A stretch of DNA of 64,000 nucleotides from Zygnema cylindricum (lineage: Eukaryota; Streptophyta; Zygnematophyceae; Zygnematales; Zygnemataceae). Position 1 is the stretch's first letter. Each line of letters starts with the position of its first letter. Position numbers and translations under genes: made by a program. Shown piece by piece: positions 11,041-20,015 of the stretch. The stretch spans positions 62,001-126,000 of the forward strand of contig JBBHKE010000731.1 of assembly GCA_037447655.1 (NCBI GenBank). Direction: 5' to 3'. The notes under the pieces are model-generated. The model was given only the letters and a program-made list of their open reading frames with translations. It searched no databases and was not told the origin of the DNA.

Positions 11041-11649
11041 TTAAATGAATACTTTGGATATGATGATGTTTATTACCGAATAACACCCCATGTGTGCATT
11101 GGCTTTTTCAACATCAACTGGTTTGTCATGCCGTAAGACGTCAGCGGGTATTGTGGTTAAATCGGGTACTAATTGAAGTTTCGGTGACGTGACAGGTTCA
11201 TATCTGAAAGTACAACTAGAGATTCGTACGGGACAAAGGTCGGAATATACTCTCGTACAATACCACGGGAACATGATGTGAAATCAGGGTGGAACTGGAC
11301 CTCGGTACGGCATCATCGTCAAGAATTCAAACAGCTACAAACCTGACAGGTGTTTGGAGTCATGAACCCTTGGAGGTTCATGCATCATTTTTACTTAGCT
11401 TAGGGAGGGTTTTTATCCTCGAGGTGTAGATGCAAGGTAGTCCGAGGCCGCCACGCAGCGGTCGTCTCTTTAAACTGGCAGCGTTTTAACATAGAAACTT
11501 GCCTGCTCAGCGACATGTAGGAATTAGTGTAGCCGTACGGATTAGTGAAAGCATAGGATAAACGCCATTTGGCGAGATAGTAACTTTTGCAAATTAAGTA
11601 CGGGAATCCAACATGGGAAGGTTGTCGTTTTCTGACAAGCATTATTCTC
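11041..11649. other. Unassigned stretch with a family-2 LTR-like fragment
   Basis: At 11358-11430 GTCATGAACCCTTGGAGGTT and the following GGGTTTTTATCC words resemble 42930-43000 and 44397-44460, which flank family-2 copia remnants. The rest shows nothing I recognise. It separates the truncated element A LTR from the LTR fragment at 10490-11040. Confidence 0.4.
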
Positions 11650-12038
11650 GGGATTTGTGTCTCCCGTAAAACTATTTCAGTTAAATGAACTATCCTATGT
11701 ATAAATGTTTAAATAATTATCAACCCATATAGTATGTAACACTACTTCTAGACTTAACGCCTAAGGCTAACAGCTACCGGGTGTCTGCCGGCCGGTAGGT
11801 ACCAGGATAAAATCCTGTGGCCGGCACATACCTTTTAGTAAATAAACTCTAACTAATATATATTTACCGTAAACCTCTGGATAGCCTAGGTAGCCATGGC
11901 TCTAGCTCCCTCTCCAATTTCTCAGTGACTGCGACAAGTTTGAGAGTTGGAGAGAGAAGTTAGAGGTAGACTGCCTCGGCTTCTTTCTTATTTCTATTCA
12001 GACCTAGAAAATACTTTAAAAGACCATTAATTTCTACA
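11650..12038 (-). repeat. Truncated 3' LTR of element A
   Basis: It matches 17040-17426 base for base except for scattered substitutions. On the minus strand it starts TGTAGAAATTAATGG, the common start of family-1 LTRs, directly after the polypurine tract. About 660 bp of the LTR 3' part are missing at the low-coordinate end. Confidence 0.85.
11755..11830 (+). other. tRNA-like module in element A 3' LTR (antisense to the element)
   Basis: Plus-strand CCTAAGGCTAACAGCTACC is followed about 25 bases later by CCAGGATAAAATCCTG, a B-box-like T-arm. The same module is at 17145-17215 and, diverged, in LTRs C and D. It is not a functional tRNA, because no acceptor stem is formed. Confidence 0.45.
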
Positions 12039-12051
12039 CTCCCATTATTTT

Positions 12052-13833
12052 CTAGTCAATCTTTAATTTCAGACCACACTTCTCCCTGCAAAAAATTAGC
12101 TTAGGGGAAGGCACAGGTTTGGTCATCATATCTGCTACCATCTCACTATCTGGTCGGTTCTCTAAACTGATTATTTTGTTTTCTACTTTTTCTCTAACAA
12201 AGCTTAGTCTGATGTCCATGTGTTTGGCTTTAAAATGATGTTTAGGATTGGCAGAAATAGCGATTGCTGCCTGATTATCACAAAAAAATTTATGCACACC
12301 ACTCTTAAGGTGACCAAGCTCACCAAGCAAAGACTTGACCCACATCAATTCTTTTACACCAGAGCAAGAGGCCATATACTCAGCCTCCATGGTGGACTGA
12401 TCAATAACTTTTTGCTGTTTGCTACTCGAACAGCAAGCCCCATCACCCACATATAATACATATCCAGAAGTGCATCTCCTCATCGGAGCATCACCATAAC
12501 TGGCATCACTCCAAGTAGTGATGTCATTATTCTCCCCACCCAAATGCAACCATATATCCCTAGTTCCTATCAAATATCTAAGGACTCTCTTAGCTGCCTC
12601 CCAATCCCTCTTAGTGGGATCATTTAGACTTCTACTCAGCACTCCTACAGCTGCAGCTAAATCCGGCCGGGTAGAATTCATAAAATAGATTAGACTTCCC
12701 ACTACTTGCCTGTAACGAATAGTCTGCATGAACTTCTGTTCTTCGTCTAAGACTATGACTCCTTCTTCCTCACTCCCCTCACTTCCGTTCTTCAACTCCA
12801 TTGGAGTTGTACAACTATTAGCTTTATCCATTTGAATTTTTTCAAGCATGTTCCCTATTGCTTCCTTTTGAGTCAATCTTATAATTTTTCTTTTTCGGTC
12901 TCTCTCTAATTGAATTCCCAAAATATATTTTGCTTCCCCCATATCATTCATTTCAAATCTCCCCTTAAGATCGGTTTTCAATTTATTAATTTTTTCCATT
13001 GATTTACTTAAAACAAGCAAATCATCAACATAAATTGCAATAAATGTAAAACCTTCCTCATCTTCGAAAACATAGATTGAGTGATCTGAGCTAATCCGGA
13101 TATATCCCAGACTGGTAAGAAACTCATCAAGCTTCTTATTCCACTGTCGAGGCGCCTGTTTCAAACCATAAAGAGATTTAATCAGCCGGCATACCTTACT
13201 CTCCTCTCCTTCCTCCACAAACCCTTCGGGTTGTCGCATGAAGATCTCCTTTTCCAATTCTCCATGCAAAAAGGTTGTCTTGATGTCCATCTGGTGTACT
13301 TCCATGTCTTCCGCTGCTGCCAGGCTGAGTAGTAAGCGTACAAAGGGAAATCTAACCACCGGGGCAAAGGTTTCCTCGTAGTCAATTCCCTCCTTTTGTG
13401 TAAATCCCTTTGCCACTAGTCGGGCCTTGTAGCGCTCGATTGTGTTATCTGGGTTCAGTTTTAATTTGAAAACCCACTTACAACCGATTGGTTTTCGGTT
13501 AGGTGGAAAATCCACCAGCTCCCAAGTATAGGCTGCCATAATTGAGGCCATCTCCTCATTGATGGCTGTCTTCCACCGATTTCTTTCTGGACAAGTCATC
13601 GCCTCTCCATAAGTTTGAGGTTCATCTTGATGAGATAGTTTAGTTACATTGTTATTAACTTGTTTTTCTTGCAGTCTTTTGCTACTTCTCCTTCCCCCCT
13701 CAAAATCTGAGGTCGGAATAGATGGTTCTCGTGGATTCATTCGAACAAACTCGGCTTCTCCCCTATCCCTTGATTCCGTATCACTTTCCACCACGTCTTC
13801 CGCTTCGGGTAGAGTTGTCACTGGAGTTTTCAC
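12052..13833 (-). CDS. Copia reverse transcriptase-RNase H frame of element A
   Basis: An uninterrupted 593-residue frame. Residues 1-75 are the variable linker after integrase. The RT core begins near 85 (RWKTAINEEM). HQMDIKTTFLHG (180-191) carries the first catalytic Asp, LYGLKQAPRQWN is at 221-232, and the YVDD box is at 268-271. GEAKYILGIQLERD and VVGSLIYFMNSTRPD follow. RNase H covers about 430-590 with candidate acidic residues D443 (TTWSDASYG), E483 (STMEAEY) and D519 (FFCDNQ), ending LIFCREKCGLKLKID. All expected motifs are present, so this segment alone could encode active enzyme. It is cut off from the integrase part by a frameshift at about 13835, so the polyprotein is broken. In a live copia element it would be released from one Gag-Pol polyprotein. 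Confidence 0.92.
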   Translation of the reverse strand: MKTPVTTLPEAEDVVESDTESRDRGEAEFVRMNPREPSIPTSDFEGGRRSSKRLQEKQVNNNVTKLSHQDEPQTYGEAMTCPERNRWKTAINEEMASIMAAYTWELVDFPPNRKPIGCKWVFKLKLNPDNTIERYKARLVAKGFTQKEGIDYEETFAPVVRFPFVRLLLSLAAAEDMEVHQMDIKTTFLHGELEKEIFMRQPEGFVEEGEESKVCRLIKSLYGLKQAPRQWNKKLDEFLTSLGYIRISSDHSIYVFEDEEGFTFIAIYVDDLLVLSKSMEKINKLKTDLKGRFEMNDMGEAKYILGIQLERDRKRKIIRLTQKEAIGNMLEKIQMDKANSCTTPMELKNGSEGSEEEGVIVLDEEQKFMQTIRYRQVVGSLIYFMNSTRPDLAAAVGVLSRSLNDPTKRDWEAAKRVLRYLIGTRDIWLHLGGENNDITTWSDASYGDAPMRRCTSGYVLYVGDGACCSSSKQQKVIDQSTMEAEYMASCSGVKELMWVKSLLGELGHLKSGVHKFFCDNQAAIAISANPKHHFKAKHMDIRLSFVREKVENKIISLENRPDSEMVADMMTKPVPSPKLIFCREKCGLKLKID

Positions 13834-15010
13834 AGCCGAGTCCTTTCGGTCTGATTTGTACCTACAAAAATGTCATCTTCTCTAAAACCTGGATAGTTAG
13901 GAAGCTCATAGTCATCGGAATTTTCTGACTCAAATCTGATTTTTACTGACTTTGTATATTTGAAGGGATCCACAAACTTTCCTTCATCCATAACTAGTAA
14001 ATGCTTTACTAAGATTATATCTTCCCTTTTTAGATCATAAACTCTATATCCTTTAACATTCTCATCATATCCTAATAAGTATCCCGGTTTTCCTTTAGGA
14101 TCTAGCTTCCAATTAGACCGATCTGTATCTAGACTGAATACTTGACTGCCGAAAACCTTTAAGTGAGATATGTCTGGTTTCCGGCCTGTCCATCTCTCAT
14201 AAGGTGTTTGATCTTTTATAGCTGAAGTAAGAACTCTATTTTTGAGGTAATTAGCACAGTTCATTGCCTCTACCCAAAACCTTTTTCCTATCTTTCTATC
14301 TTACAACATACTTCTAGCACTATCACTTAGTGTTCTATTTAACCTTTCAGCTACCCCATTCTGTTCCGGGTTTTCTGGAACTGTCTTTTGGTGTTGGACC
14401 CCATCTTCCCTCGGAAAATCCTCAAACTGGTTAGAAGTATACTCTCCACCATTGTCACTCCTTATTCTCTTGATTGGAGTTTCGTGTAGTTTTTCGCTCC
14501 ATGCTTTATATTGCCTAAAACAATCTTGAGCTTCGGACTTGTTTTTCAAAAAATACACTCGGGAATACCGAGACCAATCATCAGTGATAGTCATCATAAA
14601 TCTCTTCCCCTCCGCTGAGGGCACTTTAGCCGGTCCCCAAATATCTACGTGTACTAGATCTAGAATTTTTTCTCCCTTATAGGTGGTTGTTTTAGGAAAG
14701 GGTAATTTGTGTGTTTTACCTTGAGCACATCCACTACAATCACTTATATTATCATTCTCAATAAACTTAATCCCTTCCACCACTCCCATCTTTTTCATCT
14801 CTCTTAACTTGTCTAGATTCACATGCCCAAGCCTCTTATGCCACATCATAATATCATGAACACCAGCATAATAAAGTTTCTTTTTTTCATTACTTAAAAC
14901 CAGCCTAAACATCCCATGGCTACCTTTCTCAGCAATGAAATAGAAATCCTCCTCAAAACTAGCAGTAAAGACTCCTTCCCTAGTGCTAGTAAAAAAAACC
15001 CTTATCATCT
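13834..15010 (-). pseudogene. Copia integrase region of element A
   Basis: 15008-14301 holds the zinc-binding N-terminal part (HKRLGHVNLDKL ... DCSGCAQGKTHKLPF) and the DDE core (VHVDIWGPAKVPS; IRSDNGGEYTSNQFEDF; ENPEQNGVAERLNRTL). A TAA at 14298-14300 interrupts the frame. 14264-13830 continues with the C-terminal part (YERWTGRKPDISHLKVFGSQ, GYRVYDLK). A T-run frameshift at about 14995 separates it from the protease. Motifs for Asp, Asp and Glu are visible, but the stop prevents a full-length product. Confidence 0.85.
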
Positions 15011-16395
15011 AATACGGATGTAGAGATGAGGTTTTTGTTCAGCTCCAGAATAAAGAATACATCGGAGAATGTTACTATGGATGTCTTTCCTTCTACTTAC
15101 ACTTTCAAATATACCGATCCTACAAGAGTAGTGGTGACTATCCGCCCATCCTCGTACTATATCTCTACGGTGGGAATATTTCTTATCTTAGTGAACATGT
15201 GCTTATCCTTACACATAAGCATAGAGGCACCTGAATCTACAATCCAGCCTGCTTCTCCTTTCAATCCACCGTAAGCACATTTCTGCCTTCGTGGAATTTT
15301 GACCTCGTTTTTCGCCTCCAACTCCTCATCTAAAAGGAGCTCATCGTCCTCGTCCTCGGATTCCGCCTCATGTACCTGTGTCACAAGGGCCTTTTTCTTT
15401 CCTCTTGGAGTACCACCTGTCAGCCCCTCCTTTAACCGAAGCTCGGTTAGCTTAGTGCACTCTGCCATATAGTGCCCAGGTTTCTTACAAAAATGACATA
15501 AACCTTTGGGAGCCCTTGGTACGAACTCGTCGGTCTGATTTTTCTGCTCCCTCCCCCCATATTTTCTGACCAGTTTCCGGGAATCTTTGTTCCTCGAATC
15601 GGTCGCAGTTGCTAAGGCTTGGCCACTCTTTCCTACCCTTCAGATCTCAATCGTATTCTCCCGAACGAGAATCATCCCTACCACTGAGTTCCATATCCAC
15701 CTTGAGTCCGGCAAGTCCTGCACACGGTTGACTATGTTCTCAAACTCATCGGGTAACTTCATCAGTAAACAGTTAACCTTTTCTTTTTCACTAAAATCTT
15801 TTCCCGCACTCTCTAGCTCCATGAAAAGTGTAGCAAGCTCATTGCAAAAATCCAACATCTTCCCCCCTTTGTATACATACTCCTTAACTTTCTGATCAGC
15901 CAACTGTTGTTGCTGAATCGTACCACTTCGGTACATCTCTATGAGAGCCATCCAAAGATCGGATGCCCTTTCTACCTGCAAATGAGGACATGCAACTCCT
16001 TGACTGAGATGGCGTAGGATGAAGTGTTTTGCCGCCATATTGTTGAAGTCCCAGGTTTCAGTATCATTCTCCTCGTTCCTCGGAATAGGTGACATGAATG
16101 CCGAACCAGTTGTTATTGGTGTGGTCGCCTCCTTCTCCTTTCCTTTGTCCACCACCTCTCCTTCTTTTGTCTCCTTGGTTGAAGGTGGATCCTCTTTTCT
16201 GGTGAATCTGCTTCCTCCAAACCCAGGAGGAATTCGAAGACTTGATGGACGCCCCAACCGTCCACTCACTAACCCCCAAAACCTTTTTTCGCATAGAGCT
16301 CCTATCATTATACTTTCCCAGTATATAAAGCCAGTTCCATTAAAGATTGGTACCCTAGAGGGTGGGCCCATAACATGAAACTCTAAGACCTCCAT
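15011..16395 (-). pseudogene. Copia gag-protease of element A
   Basis: 16395-15640 encodes the capsid-like part of Gag (GPPSRVPIFNGTGFIYWESI ... MEVLEFHV at the start; KVNCLLMKLPDEFENIVNRV). A TGA at about 15637 breaks the frame. The nucleocapsid zinc knuckle CHFCKKPGHYMAEC (about 15460-15505) is intact, unlike the copies in B, E, F and G. 15468-15157 follows with an acidic linker and the aspartic protease motif GWIVDSGASMLMC, then an in-frame TAG at about 15154. The first ATG (16395) lies inside the LTR; the next, MGPPSR, is only a few bases after it. Confidence 0.88.
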
Positions 16396-17426
16396 AAGTC
16401 CTCAGAGTGGATAGCTTCCAAGAAGCCTCTAGGATAACCCTGACCTCTTTGTGTTTCAGCAAAAATAACTGCCACCCTGGCAGACAAAAACTCTGACCAA
16501 CTTCACCCTTGTGAAGACAAGACTCCCCTGAGTCGATAGCAAAAAAAATCTCTGAATTTGCTCCCTTGAGCAGTAAGTTATGGAGGGTCAAAGTTGACCT
16601 TTTGTACAGAAGCTCTCTGGGAGAGGGGGTCCTATCTTCTAATTTTTCTAAGTCCTATCTCTCTCACAGACTCTATCTACTGATGTACGGAGCCAATCAG
16701 ATTACAGTTCCGTACACAAAAGTACAATTGTCGGTGTACTTTCTGTATGGACATCGTACGACATGGCCTAAATGTCGACACGTGGTATGTCCGGATTCGC
16801 TCCCTTAATCCTCGGAGTTGCCGCGATCCAATGTCATTCCGCCAAGTGTCATCCGATGTGGTGATGACCACAAACCGCCGAAATCCTCTTCCGCGATCTC
16901 GGCGTTAATTCCGGCCGACCGTTTAAATTCACATTTAATCGTAGCCGTAATAAATACATGCACGGTATTCGTTTCGGATAAGAAATAAATGCGCGGTATT
17001 TGTTTCTTATCCGTACCGTAATCCGTACTTTTACATTACTGGATCTATGTCTCTTGTAAAACTATTTCAGTTAATTGAACTATCCTACGTATAAATGTTT
17101 AAATAATTATCAACCCATATAGTACGTAACACCACTTCTAGACTTAACGGCTAAGGCTAACGGCTACCAGCTGTCTGCCGGCCGCTAGGTACCAGGATCA
17201 AATCCTGTGGCCGACACATACCTTTTAGTAAATAAAATCTAACTAATATATATTTCCCGTAAACCTCTGGATAGCCTAGGTAGCCCTGGCTCTAGCTTCC
17301 TCTCCAATTTCTCAGTGACTGTGACAAGTTTGAGAGTTGGAGAGAGAAGTTAGAGGTAGACTGCCTCGGCTTCTTTCTTATTTCTATTCAGACCAAGAAA
17401 ATACTTTAAAAGACCATTTATTTATA
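16376..17426 (-). repeat. 5' LTR of element A (1,051 bp)
   Basis: The start, on the minus strand, is TATAAATAAATGGTC, a decayed TGTAGAAATTAATGGTC. The end ...GAGTTTCA is set by comparison with the 3' LTR ends of elements B (25285) and E (59101). Internal landmarks shared by all family-1 LTRs are a TTTTAGTATTTTCTAGGTC start, AGAGCCATGGCTG, the tRNA-like module, an ACTTAGAAAAATT-like segment, GACCCTTCATAACTTACTGC, and GTTTTTGTCTGCTAGGGTGG near the end. Confidence 0.85.
17145..17215 (+). other. tRNA-like module in element A 5' LTR (antisense)
   Basis: Plus-strand GGCTAACGGCTACCAGCTG is followed by AGGTACCAGGATCAAATCCT, whose GGATCAAATCC resembles a Pol III B box. It is nearly identical to 11755-11830. 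Confidence 0.5.
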
Positions 17427-17604
17427 GAAACAAAACATAAGAGAATGTAACTATTGATATTTATCCTTTCACTAACACTTTCAGATCTACCGATCCTACC
17501 AAAGTAGTAGTGACTACCATCCCATCCCCATACTCTATCTCTACAGTGAGAATCTTTCTTATTTTTGTGAATAAGTGTTTATCCTTACACATGTGCATAG
17601 AAGC
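17427..17604 (-). pseudogene. Element H protease fragment, distal part
   Basis: On the minus strand the sequence reads MHMCKDKHLFTKIRKILTVE and onwards to SYVLF, the family-1 region just after the DSGAS protease motif. It continues, across the 1,474-bp insertion 17605-19078, the reading of 19079-19469. Its low-coordinate side is cut by the LTR of element A. Confidence 0.8.
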
Positions 17605-17720
17605 TGTTGTTCTTTGGTCTAAAATAGACCGCAGAAGCCACCCAAACTATCAAACAAAAAGCTTACCAAAGCTAGGTCAATGAACTACCATATTGAAATG
17701 CATCCTCCAAATGACACACA

Positions 17721-17911
17721 TGCGTTCACAGACGAAACAAATAGCAGTTAGGGTAAGATGAAAATCACAACAGACCCTAAAATAAGGCGTTTACAGACGC
17801 AACAAAATGCATACACAGATGCATTAACAATCCGTACACAGACGGAGCAGCATGCGCACACAGACGCATGAATAACATCTAGGGATACATGAAAATCACA
17901 AGAAACCCTAG
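17721..17911. repeat. Array of covarying hairpins inside the solo LTR
   Basis: Five small inverted repeats share an ACAG loop core but have different arms: CGT/ACG (17723-17734), GCGT/ACGC (17787-17800), AATGCAT/ATGCATT (17806-17825), TCCGT/ACGGA (17831-17846), CATGCG/CGCATG (17851-17870). Two larger hairpins bracket them: TTAGGG/CCCTAA (17748-17780) and CTAGGG/CCCTAG (17879-17911), each enclosing a similar GAAAATCACAA loop. Arms change while pairing is kept, which suggests structure rather than sequence is retained. The function is unknown. Confidence 0.65.
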
Positions 17912-19010
17912 GACAAATGCATAAATAATGCATAGCAAACAAGTATATAAATAAGATATATAAATAATAATAAAATAATGCATCACACTTAAACAAAAGT
18001 ATAACCAAATAATACTTGAATAATTCAAGTATAATCAATATATCACTCACAGTGCATAACCTAATCGACAACCCTAAAATATTACATCTTTGGTCCCTAC
18101 TTCACTTAACAAGCATTGATGATTAATTCCTAAAAAGGCTCATTCCTATATATACACTTGTGAGCTGTCAACGAATCACTAAGTGTCAAAATAACAAATG
18201 TAAATTACGTAACTGTCACTAAATCCTATTTACGCATAATAACCTTCTAGTAAGAGTAACTAATCGTAAGCGTCCACCTGAGAGTCAAGCAATCGTAAGC
18301 GTACACTTGTCTACAAGTACGATATTTTACACACACAAATTAAACTTTCCAAACCCTAATTGACCACGTAAATATAAACGCCATAATCAACACTAATTTA
18401 TTAATGCAAATAAGACAAAGAAATGTTGTTCCGAATATTTCCAAGTACACACAATCTCACAAAATCGTATGCTGAGTCATCTAAGTCAATCAACGAAACT
18501 CCTCGAATTTCGTAAAACAATCCGGGACGTCCAAAATAAACATCGTGTGATTGACGCGATTTCGCGTCACCACTCTTGGAAAAAATCTCGGCGGCCTATA
18601 TCCGCCGTCCGTCGCTCTTAATCGGTACCCTCGATGTCGCGCTGCCTGGTCATAAAAATCCAATTGAAATCTGCGCGTGTCGTCAAATATCTCACGAATG
18701 TCGCGAAGGGAATTCAAGTCCACTTGCCGAAATAATTTGTCGTAGAGCCAAAATCATTTCCGTACCTCAACCGCGTCCTTTGTAATAAATGATCTCGGCG
18801 CTTGTCACATTTTGTTTCGTACGCCATTAGTACATTTTCACGCACTTTGAATAATAAACGTCGGATCGCTTCGCGATCCGCCGTCCAATTCTCCTTACGC
18901 AAACCGTACTTTTACAAATGTTTGTTCACGTCACTTCAATGAAATTCGGTAATCCATTCGAACCTCCACACTAAATTTTATGAGTACTTACGCATTAAAA
19001 ATCGCTTCAA

Positions 19011-19059
19011 GTACGCACGAAATGTCGCGTACGCATGAAACGTCGCGTACGCACGAAAC
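19011..19059. repeat. 18-bp tandem repeat near the solo LTR end
   Basis: The unit GTACGCACGAAATGTCGC occurs 2.7 times (19011-19028, 19029-19046, 19047-19059) with two substitutions. Confidence 0.8.
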
Positions 19060-19078
19060 TAAATCTTCAAAAACAACA

Positions 19079-19469
19079 GAAGCACCCGAATCCACAATCG
19101 AACCTGCTTCACTTGTCAATCCTCCGAAGGCACATTTATGTTTTCGTGGAATTTCGACCTCGATCTTCACCTCCATCTCTTCATCCAACAAAAGCGCATC
19201 GTCGGCTGACTCCTCCTCATTCTTCCCTTTTGGAGGTCCACCGGTCTGCCCCTTCTTTAGTCGAAGCTCAGTTAGCTTAGAACACTCCCCCATGTAGTGC
19301 ATTGGTTTCTTATAGAAGTGACAAAGCCCTTTGGGCACCCTCGGTTCGGACTCATCAGAACGATTTTCCTGTCCCCCTCCTCCATAGCTTCCGAAGGGTT
19401 TCTTTGAGTCCCTATTCCTCCAATCGGTCATGGAAGCCAAGGCTTGTGCACTCTTTCCTCCCCTTCGGA
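19079..19469 (-). pseudogene. Element H gag-protease fragment, proximal part
   Basis: The minus strand reads EIRRGGKSAQAL, a decayed zinc knuckle CHFYKKPMHYMGEC (second Cys to Tyr, Gly to Met), an acidic linker, and IVDSGAS at 19083-19100. It is family 1, and its N-terminal gag is missing. At about 19470 it meets the plus-strand LTR of element B head to head, so the junction is an inversion-type or recombination breakpoint. Confidence 0.8.
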
Positions 19470-20015
19470 TCTCTAATAATAGGAGCCGAGATCGCGGAAT
19501 AGGCGTTTTGGCGGTTTTTGGTCAAATCCACATCAAGTGACACGTGGCACCACCTCATCGGCTTGCGGCATCCTTGGAAAATATAAGAACGAATTCGAAT
19601 ATGGCAGGCGTCAACTTTTTGGCCATGGCGTACGATGGTCGTACAGAAAGTACTCCGGTACCTCTACCTTTCTATACGATACAGTAATCTGATTGGTGTC
19701 GTACTTTATTAATAGCGGGTTTAGAGAGGGGTTTAGGACTTAGAAAAATTGGTAGGTAGCCGCCTATCTCCGAGAGTGCTTTTGTCAAAAAAGTCAACTT
19801 TGACCCTTCATAACTTACTGCTCAGGGGAGCAAATTCAACGATTCTTTTTACTCTCGACTTAGAGGAGTCTCGTCTTCAAAGGGGTGAAGCTTGTCATAG
19901 TTTTTGTCTGCTAGGGTGGCAGTTATTCTTGTTGAAACACAAAAGGGTCGGGGTTATCCTAGGGGCTTTGTGTGAGCTGCTCATTCTGAGGACCTATTGA
20001 GGTCTCAAAATTGCA
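19470..20015 (+). repeat. Partial 5' LTR of element B
   Basis: It aligns with 24750-25285 over its whole length (ATAATAGGAGCCGAGATCGC start, TCTGCTAGGGTGGCAGTTAT near the end). It ends ...AAAATTGCA, directly followed by the gag start GGTTATGAGCCCACC. Confidence 0.88.

Larger units (their letters stand above)
11650..17426 (-). mobile_element. Ty1/copia retrotransposon A, family 1, nearly complete
   Basis: Order on the minus strand: 5' LTR (17426-16376), gag, protease, integrase, RT, RNase H, then a truncated 3' LTR (12038-11650). Integrase before RT is the copia order. The bases before the 3' LTR (AATAATGGGAG) are a polypurine tract. Lesions are few: stops near 15637, 15154 and 14298, and frameshifts near 14995 (a T run) and 13835. 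It is the best preserved element of the window. The 5' LTR abuts gag-protease remnant H. The two LTRs share about 380 bp with only scattered differences, so this is not a very recent insertion. Confidence 0.9.
17605..19078. mobile_element. Solo LTR (1,474 bp) of an unrelated retrotransposon, inserted in element H
   Basis: It starts TGTTGTT and ends AACAACA (TG...CA with 7-bp inverted ends) and is flanked by a perfect 5-bp duplication GAAGC (17600-17604 and 19079-19083). Removing it and one GAAGC restores the continuous protease reading ...IVDSGAS-MHMC..., so the insertion borders are exact. No coding sequence, primer-binding site or polypurine tract is recognised inside, so a solo LTR is the simplest reading. 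Notable contents are a hairpin array (17721-17911), a TATA-like CTATATATACAC (about 18147), a repeated AATCGTAAGCGT (about 18268 and 18290) and 18-bp repeats near the end. Confidence 0.85.

Noticed and set aside
10490-12038. One continuous 1.5-kb 3' LTR of element A
   Set aside because: 10490-11040 and 11650-12038 both resemble LTR, but the part between has no counterpart in the 5' LTR and the first piece is far more diverged. I treat them as separate pieces.
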